A DNA stretch of 64,000 nucleotides from Pseudoscleropodium purum (Eukaryota; Streptophyta; Bryopsida; Hypnales; Brachytheciaceae). Positions 1 to 12,329 of this stretch are shown here, piece by piece (the stretch's first letter is position 1; each line of letters opens with the position of its first letter). Made by a program: the position numbers and the translations under genes. A model generated the notes under the pieces. It was not told the DNA's origin. It made no database searches and saw nothing but the letters and a program-made list of their open reading frames with translations. Location of the stretch: the NCBI GenBank assembly GCA_963969395.1, contig OZ017796.1, forward strand, positions 11,968,501 through 12,032,500, in the 5' to 3' direction.

Positions 1-794
1 CACAATTAACCTCAAAATATAATTGAAGTTTCTTGCATCAATGACTATTAATATCATTGTAATCAATTCAATTTCTACTCATTGATGGCTCCAACAATCT
101 TTAGCTTGTATACAAAATATGAACAATTAAAGAACAATTGCATCAATATGTGTTCAGAAATTATTATAGATGTTTTTTTAACAATAAAATAATTAAACTT
201 CAAATGAAACAATAATAATATCAACCATGTGTCCCTCAAAGATAAATCAACAATCTCCCATATCATAGAAGTTTGAAGCACCATGAGTTATAGTATAATC
301 GCATTGCAATCTCACTCCAATCACACTCCAATCACATTATAGCCACACTATAGTGACAAATTAGTGATCATGAACCAGTAATCCTTAATAACCACCTTAA
401 TTTGCAATTTGAATATCTTGGGGCCAACTCCAAGAGGAGGTTATATTTTTTAGAGGTGTGTGTGCTTGTTTCACTAATCAAACCCTTGAAGTAGAATTTT
501 TCAATTAAAATTATAATTTTTGTGAATTTTTGAAATAATCTACCTTGAAATTACAAAACCATTTTATAGAGTGGAATCATAAATGATTGTCCTATAAACA
601 ACCTATAATTGCCTTTCTATGTTTCCAATTAAATATTCACCATTAAAAAATTGACATGCTAACCTTGTTGACATTAACGTAATGATTTTGTCAAAAAATG
701 AATGGATTGAGGTGTTATTTTGGATGGAATTAGGGTCAGAATTAGGACAATGGAATAGAGTAGCAAACAAAATTGGGTTAATTGCCTTAAGTAT
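1..794. other. A+T-rich stretch without a recognisable gene
   Basis: No open frame here has a recognisable motif, and the composition is strongly A+T-rich. Short inverted words occur near 300-360 (CACACTATAGTGACA) but I could not extend them into an element. I see nothing else. Confidence 0.5.
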
Positions 795-1505
795 GGTTGC
801 AAGAAAGGTCTCTTGTTTTTTGTAGTGTTTTGCAAAGACCATAGTTTTTGCACTTAGTACTACAAGTACTATGAGTACTACGAAATAGAACAATCTCGAC
901 TGTTGATAAAAAAAATCATCAACTAAGAGCATTGTTTTGAGTACTATGGATGCTTGTAAGTACTAAAATAGTACTGTTTGAAAAAAAACCCAGATTGTTA
1001 TAGAAAATAGATACAATGAGGTATAAATTAATAATTAAAAAAATTATGAATAAGAAAAATCTAAAAATTGGCAATTTGTGAAGACTTCATATTAATCAGA
1101 TTTCATCAAAAAAATGAAGTCAAAACCATCTTCACTATTTAGAAGTGTATGTGCAAGGGACCCCTACTTGCATGCTTGTAGACAGCATAAAATAATTTTT
1201 TAAACTTTTTTTTGGTGGGCACATGCCTCTTTAGTGTGCAAATATCCTACTAAAATTTAAGCTCTACATCACTAATTATGGGTACTCCACAATGCTAAAA
1301 ACTCCTAAACCACAAGTTGTACTAAATTAGCTATATTGGAATTTAATTATAGATTTTTTTTGAAATTTTTTGAAAAATAAAAATTCTCTTTATGAACAAG
1401 TTGGTCCTCTTCAATAAAAAATTCAAGTATATTGGCTTCATTCTCTAAATGTTATGGCCAAACTAAACTAAGTAGCTCAAAGTGTGACAAAAAATAGTAC
1501 AAGTC
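795..1505 (+). repeat. Dispersed repeat R1, copy 1
   Basis: About 0.7 kb that aligns by eye, in the same orientation, with 23975-24800. Shared blocks include TGAGTACTAC, the motif GGGCACATGCCTCT and the block ATCCTACTAAAATTTAAGCT. The copies differ by many substitutions and small indels, so the duplication is old. The two copies lack an obvious coding frame; the 109-aa minus-strand frame at 603-932 overlaps the repeat and has no motif. No terminal inverted repeat or target duplication was found, so the class is unknown. Here the site that became a long microsatellite in copy 2 is still only a short A/T run (around 1342-1375). Confidence 0.75.
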
Positions 1506-2177
1506 TTTCTTGCATCTATCCTTAAATGTGTTTCAAAATGATCATTTCTACTTACTATACTATGTGAAAAGTATGAATAATTTGCTCAGGATAATCATTA
1601 TGTCATTGGATTGAATAATGAAATTTGCATACATGTGCTGACTCATAAATTTGATTATTTGAACAAATCAAAATAACCACAGAAATATTTTGAAATTGCC
1701 TAATGAAAAATTGACTACATGAGGCCAAATATGAATTTCTAACTTGCTATTGGCACAAGTTAGTGACAAAAAGAATGACAAGTGGCAATCTCTTATTTGT
1801 CCTTCAATATTACAAAAGAATGGTTTTTTGGAGACAAAATTACTCTATAATATAAAAAAATACATTAAATTTTTTTCTTATGTGATATAGTTTAATTTAT
1901 AGAGCATCTAGGGTTAAACCACATTACAATGTATTATTTAAATGGGTTAAGGTGATTTACCTAGCTCCTGTTACTAGAAGAAAATGAATGGTTGTATAGC
2001 TTGCTTTCACAATTGTCTATTAAATCATATATGATATATTCCATTAGAAAAGTTTTAGACCATAAAAAAGCCCCTCAAGAATTCACATGCAAAGATATTT
2101 ATCGAAGGTTAAAGACAATAGCCTAAGTATACAAATATGTATATAATTGTGTTGCTACCTTGTATGTATTTCATCAA

Positions 2178-2557
2178 GTACCCATGAACTTGTCAAAATT
2201 AAAAATTCATTTTTAGTACCAAGGACTTGAATTACAAAATGTATCTAATGTCTTATTGTTGAATAAGAGGCATTTCATTGTGCAAACATCATGAGTATCA
2301 AGTATCCATGAATTTTAAAAATAAAGAATTCATTCATAGTACAAAAGACTCAAATGACAAGAAGTACCTAATTTTTGGATGTCCAATAAGAAGCATTGAT
2401 TTGTAGAAACATCATGAGCCATTAATACTTGGTTGCTCCAAATTTGTTTTTTTCCATATAAAATATTCCCTCAATGTACTTAGGATTTGAATGACAAGAA
2501 GTATTTAATGTCCCATTGTCCAATTAAAGGCATGCAATGTTGTAAACATCATCATGT
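2178..2557 (+). repeat. Degenerate tandem repeat, about 125 bp x 3
   Basis: Three consecutive units begin near 2178, 2300 and 2430. Each contains, in order, a GTAC(C/T)CATGAA-like start (lost in the third), an AGTAC..GGACTTGAATTACAA-like block, TA(T/C)(C/T)TAATGTC(T/C), a CATT block and AAACATCAT(G/C). The units diverge by roughly a third, so this is an old array. No gene overlaps it. The flanking 1506-2177 is A+T-rich sequence in which I see nothing. Confidence 0.65.
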
Positions 2558-5500
2558 TAAAAATGGGTGGAAATAGGGGAAAAATTATCATTCCTTCATT
2601 GACAAGAATGCATTTAAATCCAATTGAGGGTCCCCAATCAAGGCCATTCTAAAGGTCTCTTTGAAGGCTCAAATTTCTTCTAATGAACTAGTTTCTTCTA
2701 GTGAACAAGTCATATTTGAAAACCTAGTAGTTTAGGACAAAGGGATTCTTTTCTCTTGGCCAATGACTTATGTAGAACTTCATCAATTGAGTTCACATGT
2801 GGGTGTTGACGTGGTGCATTACACCACTTCAATATGTCACTAGAGTGAAGTGAGTAGATCTGGAATTGTGTCGCTTCTCATTGGAAATAATCTAAAGGCA
2901 ATAATGAAATAGGCCCATGTTTTGGTATTTGTGACTATTTTCACTCACCCCATAATTTGTCGCTATTTTTCACTCTCCAGCAATGAAAAGCGACGAGGTT
3001 TGCAGTAGCCGTGTCTACTCAACAATTGAGGATGAGAGTGCATTCCGACGTGACATCGGCATTTTTGACTGTGTCTACCTTATGGGATTCCGGGACACCT
3101 GCTAGTTCTGCCACACAGTAGTCAAGGAGACCCTTTGACCATTGCCATGGGAGTTGTTCTTGTGCTCGCAAAGTCTGGAATTACTTCCGTCAAGTTTTCT
3201 CTAGACTTGATCATCACCTTTCATGGAGAGAGATGATAGATCTCGGATATTCCAGTAGATAATTATGACCACGACTTCACGCAATTCAATTCCTCTGCGT
3301 CGAAAAAACGCAGTTTCATCGCAAGTGATGTCATGCGCTCTGTCATCCTCTGAAGAATCTGGTGCGGTCGCAACAAAAAGGTCTTCAACAAGGATAACAC
3401 CATCCGGTTCATCCGGAATCAAATTTTCTCTCAAGCTAAGCTTGGCGTGTACACCATCATTGCGGGTATGACCCGCAGGAACCATATTCTTTCCCACTGC
3501 GCGTACAACCGCTGTTGAAACAAACAAAGCATTTTCTACACTTTCTGGGCTTAATTAAATGCTTTCAAAACTACGGGTTAAACTGGCGCCGAAAATTATT
3601 TCATGCATCCGCAGAAACTAGGACTGGTGTAGATTCTCAAAAAGTGACAAAGTCGGGGACAAAGTTGTGGAAATCCGCCAATTCTACAAAATTGACGTTA
3701 CATCCAATTTTTGATGGGATATTTGACGCCAATTTCTTTGATTTCGGCAGGAAAAAAGCTTACTACAGTCTATCACTTTTCAAGAATGGAGTGCTGAACG
3801 TAAATCTATGACAGGCCAAGTTCTTACAGCTTTGTGCAGTTGAAGGTGACAATTCAGAGCTCCAAAGAAATTTGGGCGCCATTACAACGTAATTGACATT
3901 CTCTTTCTTCCAGACTTCCAGGGCAGTAAAATCTAAGATTGGAACACTTGCATCTATCAAATCCAGTGCTGTGCCGACAATTAAATTCAAGTAATTTGCC
4001 CCGCAATTTGCGAAGCTGACTCCGAAACTTAAGAAAATATTCTTTATGCTGCAAGGTTGATCAGGTCCTTGATATATCGACTCGACGACTCCAAGGTGAA
4101 TGGGAGGAGATCATGTAAAAGATCTTCAAACTGAGCTTTTTCTAGAAATTACTCCATGAAACGAGCTGCATACTTGCTGTTTCAGCCTAGCATGCGGACG
4201 TGGTTCACACATGTTCACTAAGTTGTGAAGATAAAATCTTCTAATAAACTTGCAGAAGTGTACTAGAACTGTCAAGGAAACCACAAACTTTGAATTCAAG
4301 GCTTTCAAGCTAAGTTTAGACCTAATAGCCAAAAAGTCCAGTCGAGACCTGAGAGGCTAAAAATACCAGGTTATAAATATCAGTGCCGTACAACTATGAA
4401 ACTGCCAATTGGTTTCAACTATCACCATTCGTGCAGTTTGATATGCTCTCTGAGGTAGACATACCCATACCGATAATACCACCCATTACCACCTACCACT
4501 CAATTCGACCCTCATGTATTACGGACTTGCATTCTAAAACACATATGTATGCAGCTGGTATAAGAGTAGGCTTTTGTTAAATTGATGGGGAAGGTTTTGT
4601 GACTTTTGTCTGCCCTGTAGACTCTGCACGTAACAGAGAAAGCTCTCCGTCTCCGTTAGTGCATGTTTCGGCTTCGAATGTTAGGGTTTAATTAACATTT
4701 CATCGAAAGGTAATTAAACCAAGGACATGCAGACATGTATGCAGTAGGCCCTTGCACTGCACGGTAGATAAATTTCCAGTAATGCAAGCTTAAAACTGGC
4801 ATGCAATCTGAAAGATGATGTAACTACAGATTACTTAATCTCTTGCATGCTTGAGCAGTGGAACCCCAAGGACACCGCACGTGATTGCATTGCTTAGTAA
4901 TGTTCGTTCTGCAAGAATTCATGGTATTACTTGTTGAAAAGGATGTGCATGACTGTTATAGAGCACCAAAATTGCGACATCATTTTCGCTCAGACTGGTA
5001 TATATAGATCTAACGCACAGTTTTAGGTAGTCCAGTGACTGGAACTTCGCAAGTTTCACTTAAACCCGCCATTTCAACAAATACGAGTATACAACGTTTG
5101 CATTTAATCCTGGATTCCCATTCCCGTTAGACCAGCCGACTGGAAAATTTGTGCCATCTGATTTCCCTGTTTGTCGCTTAGTTATTCCCCAAAACTCTGT
5201 CCCTAGAGCAAAATCAAAAGGGAAACTTCTGATAGTTCTGTAACGAAAGCAGGATTAATCTCCCTGTGGAACGTAAAGGCACATTATACATTAAAAACGA
5301 TACGTAATATAATTAAATAATCCGCATAACGTCCACTTCATTTAACTAGCGCAAATTCCATTAATTGGGCGCAGGGTACGTTATCCCACAAGAAAATTAA
5401 GATAGGACATGAAATGATATAGCTAGAGAGAGAGAGGAGTTAAATGGGAGTTAAATGGGAGTTAAATGGGAGTTAGGGGCGGTACTTGTAGGCTCTACCT

Positions 5501-5778
5501 TAGCAGTGCACAATTTGTGTGAATGAAAAGCAATTTACATATTAAATTGCATAATTATGTATCCGCTCAAATCCGCTTAACAAGTTAATGTACGTCTCTG
5601 CATGTCAAAATGGCGCATATATGGATTCTGGAATTCTGCCAATTTAACGGACTTCAAGTTGACGTTTAATTACATGCCTCTGTCTGTACTTTCCAGAGTG
5701 GGAATACTATATTTACAAGCCAAAAGGATCATTCACTTAATTGATGACCTCTTCCAATAAAATCTACCGCAGGATCGA
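2558..5778. other. Mixed-composition island; possible exon remnants only
   Basis: Composition shifts toward G+C from about 2960. Two minus-strand frames, 3201-3527 (108 aa, acidic middle containing DEPDGVILVEDLFVA) and 3763-3990 (75 aa, containing NLIVGTALDLIDASVPILDF), have plausible amino-acid composition. Neither has a family motif that I recognise, and start and splice signals are ambiguous. They could be remnants of one minus-strand gene or chance frames. An 11-bp tandem repeat (GAGTTAAATGG, about 3.5 copies) lies at about 5434-5477, next to a short GA run. From about 4600 to 5400 I see no coding signal. Confidence 0.3.
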
Positions 5779-6141
5779 TCAAAATATCCATAACCTCCAG
5801 AGCTTGCAGTGCCTCTTCTTAAGTGGCTCACACTCTTGCTTGCTGGCGGTACTAGTTGAACTGGTGGGCCGGACCCTGGGTTGCATTTCGACTTGGAATC
5901 TGCCGTCGACCTCTCGGACGATGATCTTCCTGTTGTCGACGCACTCGTCGGAGCTCACAGTGGCAGGCTTGCCGCTGGAGTCGGGACCCAACGAAAACTC
6001 CACATACGTATCGCTGTAGTCCACATGCACCTTGTAGCTTTGGTTCTTGGCCACCGTCGCCATTTTGATGAAATGTCGACAGTTCCCGATACGCATGTCC
6101 ATCGCTCGGGAAGTTTGGTTCACAATTTCCGTGGAACCCAT
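5779..6141 (-). CDS. Hypothetical 120-residue hydrophilic protein
   Basis: I do not recognise this family. The frame is 120 codons on the minus strand, in sequence clearly richer in G+C than its surroundings, with balanced codon use and no low-complexity stretch. The middle (about residues 27-92) reads like a small beta-rich folded domain: HVDYSDTYVEFSLGPDSSGK, then a segment ending in DNRKIIVREVDGRFQVEM. No signal peptide or membrane segment is visible. The first ATG (6141) is used, but a second ATG at about codon 27 (MATVAKNQ) could be the real start, because the first 26 residues are less ordered in composition. The overlapping longer minus-strand frame (5852-6430) is probably its shadow. 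It could be a single-exon gene or one exon of a larger one. There is no helpful gene neighbour. Confidence 0.45.
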   Translation of the reverse strand: MGSTEIVNQTSRAMDMRIGNCRHFIKMATVAKNQSYKVHVDYSDTYVEFSLGPDSSGKPATVSSDECVDNRKIIVREVDGRFQVEMQPRVRPTSSTSTASKQECEPLKKRHCKLWRLWIF

Positions 6142-6394
6142 CGATCGAGAGATTCGATCTCCACTGACGGCAAATCGAGAACAGGCGAAGTAGTATCGAT
6201 ATTAATATGATCTGCAGATCAATTCCAAACCGACGATCGATCGAGGTGTTAGAATATATAAGCTTGAAGACAGTCATGCATGACCCACTGGTCAGAAACA
6301 ACAAGTTTAATTTGACATACCATGTGGATATATATTGAGGGTCCAATTCGCTCACATACTTAGTATGATTTACAGCCCCCAAATGGAACCAAAA

Positions 6395-7255
6395 TCTCGT
6401 TAAAATGGCGGTATTCCGCAAACTTGGCACTTTTACTTTAGACTGTGCGTTCTGAAACCTACAACAGTCCTACACTTTGGAGTTGAAGAAGGAAATGAAT
6501 GGAAAAATGGCGTATGGAATAACGAAGTTTCCCATATGGTGACATTCGAATGCAAAAAGCTCTAAAAAGTATGACTGGTACGTGTAGATCTAAGGAACGC
6601 AATATAAATATGGCCGTTTGGTAAAGTGCCAATTTGGTGAAATTGTCACTTAAACAAATCTCGCCACTTAAGAAAAACGAATATGAGGTTTCATATCAAA
6701 ACGTCACTGCAGTACTACTGCATGTAGGAGCTATAAGCCAGACCCACTTGAGTTAAAATGACCGCAGCAAGCTTGATGTAGCTCACAACTTACTGAAATT
6801 GACCCAAATCACGATTGCTGGCGTGCTTAAAAGCAGTTGGTGATTACTTAATACATCACACAAGTTGAGTATACTCAGAAGTTAAATTGTCACGGTGGCT
6901 ACTAAAGCAGATGTTTCTCATCATAATAACGATCCACGAAAAAGTGCAAGCGTTCGCACAAATCGTCATACTAGTAAAAACTGCCAAATAAAAGAGATTG
7001 GCAGACTATTTCAGTCACCCATCTGAAACCTCATATCTAGTATTCTATTTCTAGTATTAGAAACGTTAATTTCCTTAAATTGGCGATATTCCACAAGCCA
7101 GAAATTGTGACTGATATATCTTCACAAATGTGTAATTTCAAACTTCAGACCACAAACTAGCTAGGACAGGAATAGATTTTGGTTTAACGTCGTTGTGGCC
7201 TTAAGCGCGCCAAATGAAAGTAATGGAATATCACCCATTTAACGAAATTGACGCT
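6395..7255. mobile_element. Degenerate mariner/Stowaway-like MITE of the GTTAAAATGGCGGTATTC family
   Basis: The left part has TCGTTAAAATGGCGGTATTC (6399-6418), and the right part near 7227-7252 has its rough inverse (GAATATCACCCATTTAACGA, then AATTG). The same terminus occurs in a clean element at 22555-22839 with a TA duplication. Here the ends are too worn to fix the boundary or the TA. A related internal word, AAATTGGCGATATTCCACAA, lies near 7076-7095. No ORF of transposase type is present. Confidence 0.4.
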
Positions 7256-9646
7256 TAGAGCTCTATCCACTTGAATGTTACAATTTTGTGCTCTGAGAAC
7301 CTACCAGTGTAATGATCATGACCATCACAGGCAACAGGGAGGTTATCCTTGTTCCCACTTTCCCTTACGAAAATATCAGAAAATCCCCCAGAAGATTTTG
7401 CGCTAGCAGAAACAGAAGAATCAAGTAAAAGGGGCAAAATAACACGGAGATCAGTGGCACAAATTATCCCCGTTGGTAACAGTACTGTAAACCAGGAATG
7501 GCAATCCGGGAAACAGAGATCAAGATTCTGCCTGGCCTAGCCTGGGCATGCTAGTACGACTCACTGGGTTGCAATTGAAACGAACCTGAGTGAGTGATTT
7601 GAGTATTTCGATCAGTCCGTGAATAATATTGTGGCAAATGCATGTGGAATTGAAGGCTCTCAGCGGTTTTCGCCACAAAGCACGTTCAGCAACTCGTGAC
7701 GCATGGCATCCTCTAAGCAGGTGAAGCATGCAGCTCCGACAATCCAATGACTCCGATCTCCACCGGAGCTCAATATATGGTACGCTATCGAATCAACACA
7801 CCCTGTCGGCTTTGTACTCCATTTGCTCAATTCACAACTTGAGTCGACTACCCTGAGATTCAAACATAAATGGAGACGTACGTTGACTCAATCGATCATT
7901 GCCGACAATCTGATCGAAGTTAGTCGGACTTGCCTGAATATTCCAATCTAATGTAGTTGCAAGCTACAGTATATGCTTGACTCGATCAACTAATTAAGCA
8001 GGTTCCACTTCAATAATCTGCACTTGTGCGGAATTTCCAATCATTAATATCTTGTTTAGCAAAGCTGGAACTCCTGGAGGTATTGCCACAGTAAAATCGA
8101 TTGAAAGCTAGAGAGTGTATTTTGTTTTGTAGTGAGGTGCTGGAATTCAAGATATTTATGATGAGGGATAACTCGGCCTTGAAAATTAATTAGCTCAATT
8201 GGACGTGAATTCTACGCGAACAGGTGGACCATATTCAAAAACCTGAGTTGAAATATCCGTGGGATTAATTAACTGAAATTAGTTTTAGTTTACTGCGACG
8301 ACGACAAATTCATCACATTGACGCAATCAGGAGCAGATTCAATTCTAGAAACGCACTATCCATTTAACTTCGACTTGTGTAAATTTGCGGTATTCGATGT
8401 CACGTTCAGGCCGGCTAATTTCGTCGATTGATTAGTCGGCAAATACTTGTACTAGATCGCGAAAGTCTGCAGCTATCGCTGGCAGTAGTAACGGTCTCGA
8501 GAACGTCGAAAAGATCCCTTCCGACGAAAACAGGATTCGGTGCATGCAGACAGTCAGAGACCCTGACTTACAGAAAATTTAGAACCATGCGGCGAATAGA
8601 ACTACAGCAGTGAAAATGTTATGTTGAAAAAACGTCGTCATGTGGAAAAAATCCACAAGGATGGAGGGCGATTTTCAAGACCTATTTTTAGTGCATTGAC
8701 CCAAATTGAAATTTAATACGAAGTCACAAAGATATTGTTATGAAAGTTGATCAAAACAAGCATCCTGGTTTTGGACATCACAAGCATGGGACTCCATGAA
8801 ATGGGGCATTGGCAGTCTGCACAGGCACAAATTTCTAATGTCTTGACTTAACTGACACAGTCCCCATCGTCGGCACACGATTGCAGCAATGAAAGCATCT
8901 TGGTAACACCTTACACTTCAGATGTCACAGAAGGCAACCAATGAAATTGGAAAAATAAACCGGTTGCAATTTGAAAACATCGCCAAAAAAGAACCGGCGG
9001 AAAAATCTATAAAATTTCTATTTTGAGTAAAGAATAGACAAAATAAGCGGACTCTGTACTTGAAAAACCTGTTCAATTTGGGAAAATAGCCGGTAAAAGT
9101 CCGAAAAATTCCCGAACGCTGATAGCAACTGAAGACGAAGCTGCAAGATTGGAAAATTTTGACCATGGCATATTAATATTGGCACATTATGGCAACCTAC
9201 TAGGGCCCTGCGCTGGAATCTTACTGTAATTACAAAAGATCCACCAGAATAAACTATTCTAAATAACCAATTGTCCTCCCATTGCTCTGCGATTGCACAC
9301 AGCCGGCGGCATGATCCCACACAGGGAGAGACACAGTGATTCCGAAATAGACACAAAACTCTCCAGGTAGTAATTTTCAGTCAACGACGCCGGAAATCAA
9401 TTTCCAGTATCTTAAAGTCTATTGCGGCAAATGATCGATCTGCTATAAAATTAAATCGATGGTTTGTACAGACAAGGATCGCTTGAGAACTAAGAAGTTT
9501 CCACAGTGGGCTCCATAGTCTTTCCGTTCCCTGCAAAGCGGGAAGCTAGAAAGCTCAGATTTGTCGTGTTTGATCGATTGATCTGCTTTTAGATAAAATC
9601 ACATCGGTTGGTGTTTGGTTGATCTGCTGTTGCAGAAATTGCATCC
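7256..9646. other. Intergenic stretch, no supported gene
   Basis: Short frames on both strands (60-112 codons) lack motifs, and adjacent frames on the opposite strand overlap them. Composition is intermediate, as in the island upstream. I see no transposon ends or RNA genes. This could be the non-coding flank of the GH30 fragment or unrecognised exons. Confidence 0.4.
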
Positions 9647-9649
9647 ATT

Positions 9650-9973
9650 CACTACAACAGAAAGCAGTGACTGCGACACAATAGCAAGGCGTTTGCAATG
9701 GTTTTCAATGTGTAACGGAACTTAGTTTGGGTTTATTTCTCTAAAAAAGAAATAATGCATTGCGAAACCGTTGTTAAGTTGTGATTAATTCAATATGAAA
9801 GTATTGGACACTGAATCCATGCTATTATATTTCTAAACTGTTGCAAATTCTAATTCATTGCAAACATAGTGCAATACTTCATATTAGACCATTGAAAAGT
9901 CATTGAAACAAAATTCGTGGGCATTGCAAAACCATTGCAAAAACCTTTGCAAACTCTACATTCTCTTGTAGTG
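9650..9973. mobile_element. CACTA-type MITE, 324 bp, with ATT target duplication
   Basis: It begins CACTACAACAGAAA and ends with the inverse of CACTACAAGAGAA. It is flanked by ATT on both sides (9647-9649 and 9974-9976), the 3-bp duplication expected of the CACTA (En/Spm) superfamily. The body has repeated TTGCAA/GCAATG words near both ends, as in other CACTA non-autonomous elements, and no coding capacity. It ends 82 bp before the ATG of the broken GH30 frame, so it lies in that gene's former promoter or 5' UTR. Confidence 0.85.
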
Positions 9974-10054
9974 ATTTGATTTGGTCGATCTGGTCTGGTC
10001 GCGCCATTACATCTATTAGTATGTGCAGATCGATCCTAGGGTTCGTGGCGGGGT

Positions 10055-10525
10055 TTGTGGCCATGGGTGTACGTTAGGGTGGCGACGGAATGGTTGGCGT
10101 TGCTAGCGTTGCTAATGTTGCAACACTGCTTCGCGGTGGATTTGTGGGTGACATACTCGGATCACAGTACGTCGCTTGATATCCTGGGACGGCGCGAGGA
10201 CATTGCCCTCGACGCAGAGATAACCCCCTCCACCATCACCGTAGACGAATCCACGATCTACCAAACCATGGAAGGATCCGGAGCGTCGCTGACAGACTCC
10301 GCAGCGTGGCTAATCCAATCCAAGCTCTCCTCCTCACAACATGCCGACGCAATGCACACCTCTTCGGCTTCCAAGACGGGAACGCCGGAATCAGGTACCT
10401 CCGCATCCCCGACGGCGATTCTCCATTGCGCACGACTTCCAGTCCATCATCCCCGTCGCTCTCCAGGCGAAGACCATCGACGCCAAAGTAACCCTTAACA
10501 TAAAGGACGGGATAGTACCCGTGTG
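10055..10525 (+). pseudogene. GH30 glycosidase, N-terminal fragment, frameshifted
   Basis: The first frame opens with a signal-peptide-like start (MWPWVYVRVATEWLALLALL...). It then reads ITVDESTIYQTMEG, GASLTDSAAWLIQSKLSS, the pattern at the start of the catalytic domain of glycoside hydrolase family 30 (secreted glucosylceramidase / beta-1,6-glycanase group), where it normally reads GFGASLTD. After about codon 95 the homology changes frame: FGFQDGNAGIRYLRIP is in a second frame and HDFQSIIPVALQAKTIDAK in a third. Two or more small indels have therefore broken it. Homology stops at about 10525; the acid/base and nucleophile glutamates of the family would lie beyond, so the fragment cannot be active. 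The sequence after it is repeat DNA. The GH30 call rests on motif recognition only, without a search. Confidence 0.7.
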
Positions 10526-10529
10526 AATC

Positions 10530-10910
10530 TTTGGCTTATAAAATGCAAAAGTACTCATTGGGAGTTAAACTACTATACAAGACTTTCTCTTTTCACAAAA
10601 AAACTCCAATTCCTCAAAAAAATTCTAAGGATGACTAGTGGCACTCTTGTCCTACAAAAAGATTTCTCTGTCATTCATTAGACATTTTTTGTCTACGTTG
10701 ACATTTAAGAGTTAAAGGATGAGTTAGTTTCCACAGAAATCACCCATTTGGATACCACAGGAATCCATTGGTTGAAAAAAATGCAAAGTACTCATTGGAA
10801 GTCAAATTACTATAGAAAACTTCGCCTTTTCACACAAATTTTTGAGGATGGATAGATGTACTTTTGTCTAGCATGGAGAGATTTTTTTGTTAACCATTAG
10901 CTGAAAGTGG
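10530..10910 (+). repeat. Two direct copies of a repeat of about 220 bp (R2)
   Basis: Units at about 10535-10690 and 10770-10900 share ATGCAAA(A)GTACTCATTGG, then (A/G)GT(T/C)AAA(C/T)TACTATA and a CTTTTCACA block. An inverted, diverged relative lies at about 28530-28670 (AGTATTTTGACTTCCAAGGAATGCTTTTGCATTTT). It abuts the 3' break of the GH30 fragment and may mark the junction where the rest of that gene was lost. Confidence 0.6.
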
Positions 10911-11984
10911 CCAAAGCATTGTAGTTAAGGATTAAAAAACAACCCCATGACCACTTATTTCAAGCCTCGCTATCCATCACTTTGTAAACTATCATTTTGC
11001 AACTAGATATTAATGAAAAAATTATATTTATTTTTCAAAGATGAAATCATATGTCTACTATAAGTCCTAAAATTTTCAAATTTTTGGAGGAAAATGTTAA
11101 ATTATTGTGAATTGTTTTAGAAGAAAATGTAGAAAATTCATATCAAATACAAAATATGCTAGAAAATTTTGAAGTATGCATCATAGATTTACATTTTAGT
11201 GTATAACATAATAGTATAAAGCAAAATTATTGTCTTGCACTAAAATAAAATAAAAAATCAACAAACCATGGTTATAGGCCAAAGCTTATAATGCTATAAA
11301 ATATTAAAATTTAAAAAATTTAAAATTTTTTTTGATTGGACAAGAAATTCCACATGATAAGCTTCATTTCATTAGTTGGAATCAAATTCAAAAAAATATC
11401 ATTTTTAAAGCTAAAATTCACATCAAGAGTAAATAGTAAGAAATGGCCAAAATCTACTACAAGAGTGATCCTTGGTTTAATGAAGTATCTCTTTTGGTAG
11501 AAAAATCAGTATTATTGTAGAAAAGAAGTTTGCAATATTATTCACTAAAAAGTACTCAAGCAACTTCTAAAAAAATTGGATGAAAAAAATGTGGTTTGCT
11601 CCAAAAACAACAACTTCCACAACAACCAATTTAACACAACTTGAAACCTCACCTCATTTTCCACTTCAGTTATTTAAGAAATGAGGTTACTTAGTAGGGT
11701 TTGAAAAGAGATGTAAAAAAACCCTCACAACCCTAATGTAATGCCCACCACTGTCACCCCTTATAAAAACCTTAGCCTCCCTCTTTTCATTACTTTTTTA
11801 ATCATTTTTTTTGTTAAGTTTTTTTTCTCTTTGCAGTAGAAATGGCAATTTTGAGTGGCATTTGATGGGGAAAAAAACACTTTGGACTTTTTAGGGGTTC
11901 AGGGTTAATTAAAGTGAAGAAAATTGAAGCTTCATTCACATGCTAGTAAATTTTTATAAACTACTGCATATGCAATATGCATTT
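10911..11984. other. A+T-rich repeats; one end of the AACCCCTA family
   Basis: There is no gene. At about 11838-11908 a block reading TAGAAATGGCAATTTTGAGTG..., then TTTTTAGGGGTTCAGGG, is the terminus shared with the repeat family seen in better copies at 16698-17645 and 39176-40136. The opposite end could not be fixed. Confidence 0.45.
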
Positions 11985-12325
11985 ACCTGATCATGCCCAA
12001 ATTGCAGATTGAGATTTTTTGAATTTCACGGAACAAAACCAAAACCAGTTGGAGAAACTACAATCACACAAACTCCCATTAGGGGACTAGCAGCCAGAGA
12101 ATGATTGCTGTTGGAAATTTATTTTTTTCCTAAAAAAATTTAAATGAAAAAAAAAATTTAAGAAAAATTTAAATTATTATTATTATTTTATAATATGGCA
12201 ATTGCTATGCCACGTGAGGCAGCTGGTGCGACAAATTACCAAAGTCTGAAAACCTCTAAAAACCCGCAGCCCTCCAAAACAACTGAAAATCTTCTAGTAC
12301 TATCTTGTACAAGCAAGGTGTAAGT
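11985..12325 (+). repeat. Truncated third copy of the 18.4/29.7-kb duplicated segment
   Basis: The sequence GATCATGCCCAAATTGCAGA followed by a TTGAGATTTTTTGAATTTCAC-type block and GTTGGAGAAACTACAA, ending near AAGGTGTAAGTT, matches the 5' part of both duplicated segments (18490-18620 and 29750-29865). The part that holds the glycine-rich gene is absent, and an A+T-rich insertion (about 12115-12195) interrupts the match. It is gene-free. Confidence 0.55.
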
Positions 12326-12329
12326 TTTA

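Noticed and set aside
5852..6430. 192-codon minus-strand frame
   Set aside because: Overlaps the better 120-codon frame in another phase; it starts in repeat-derived sequence and becomes Arg/His-rich in the overlap.
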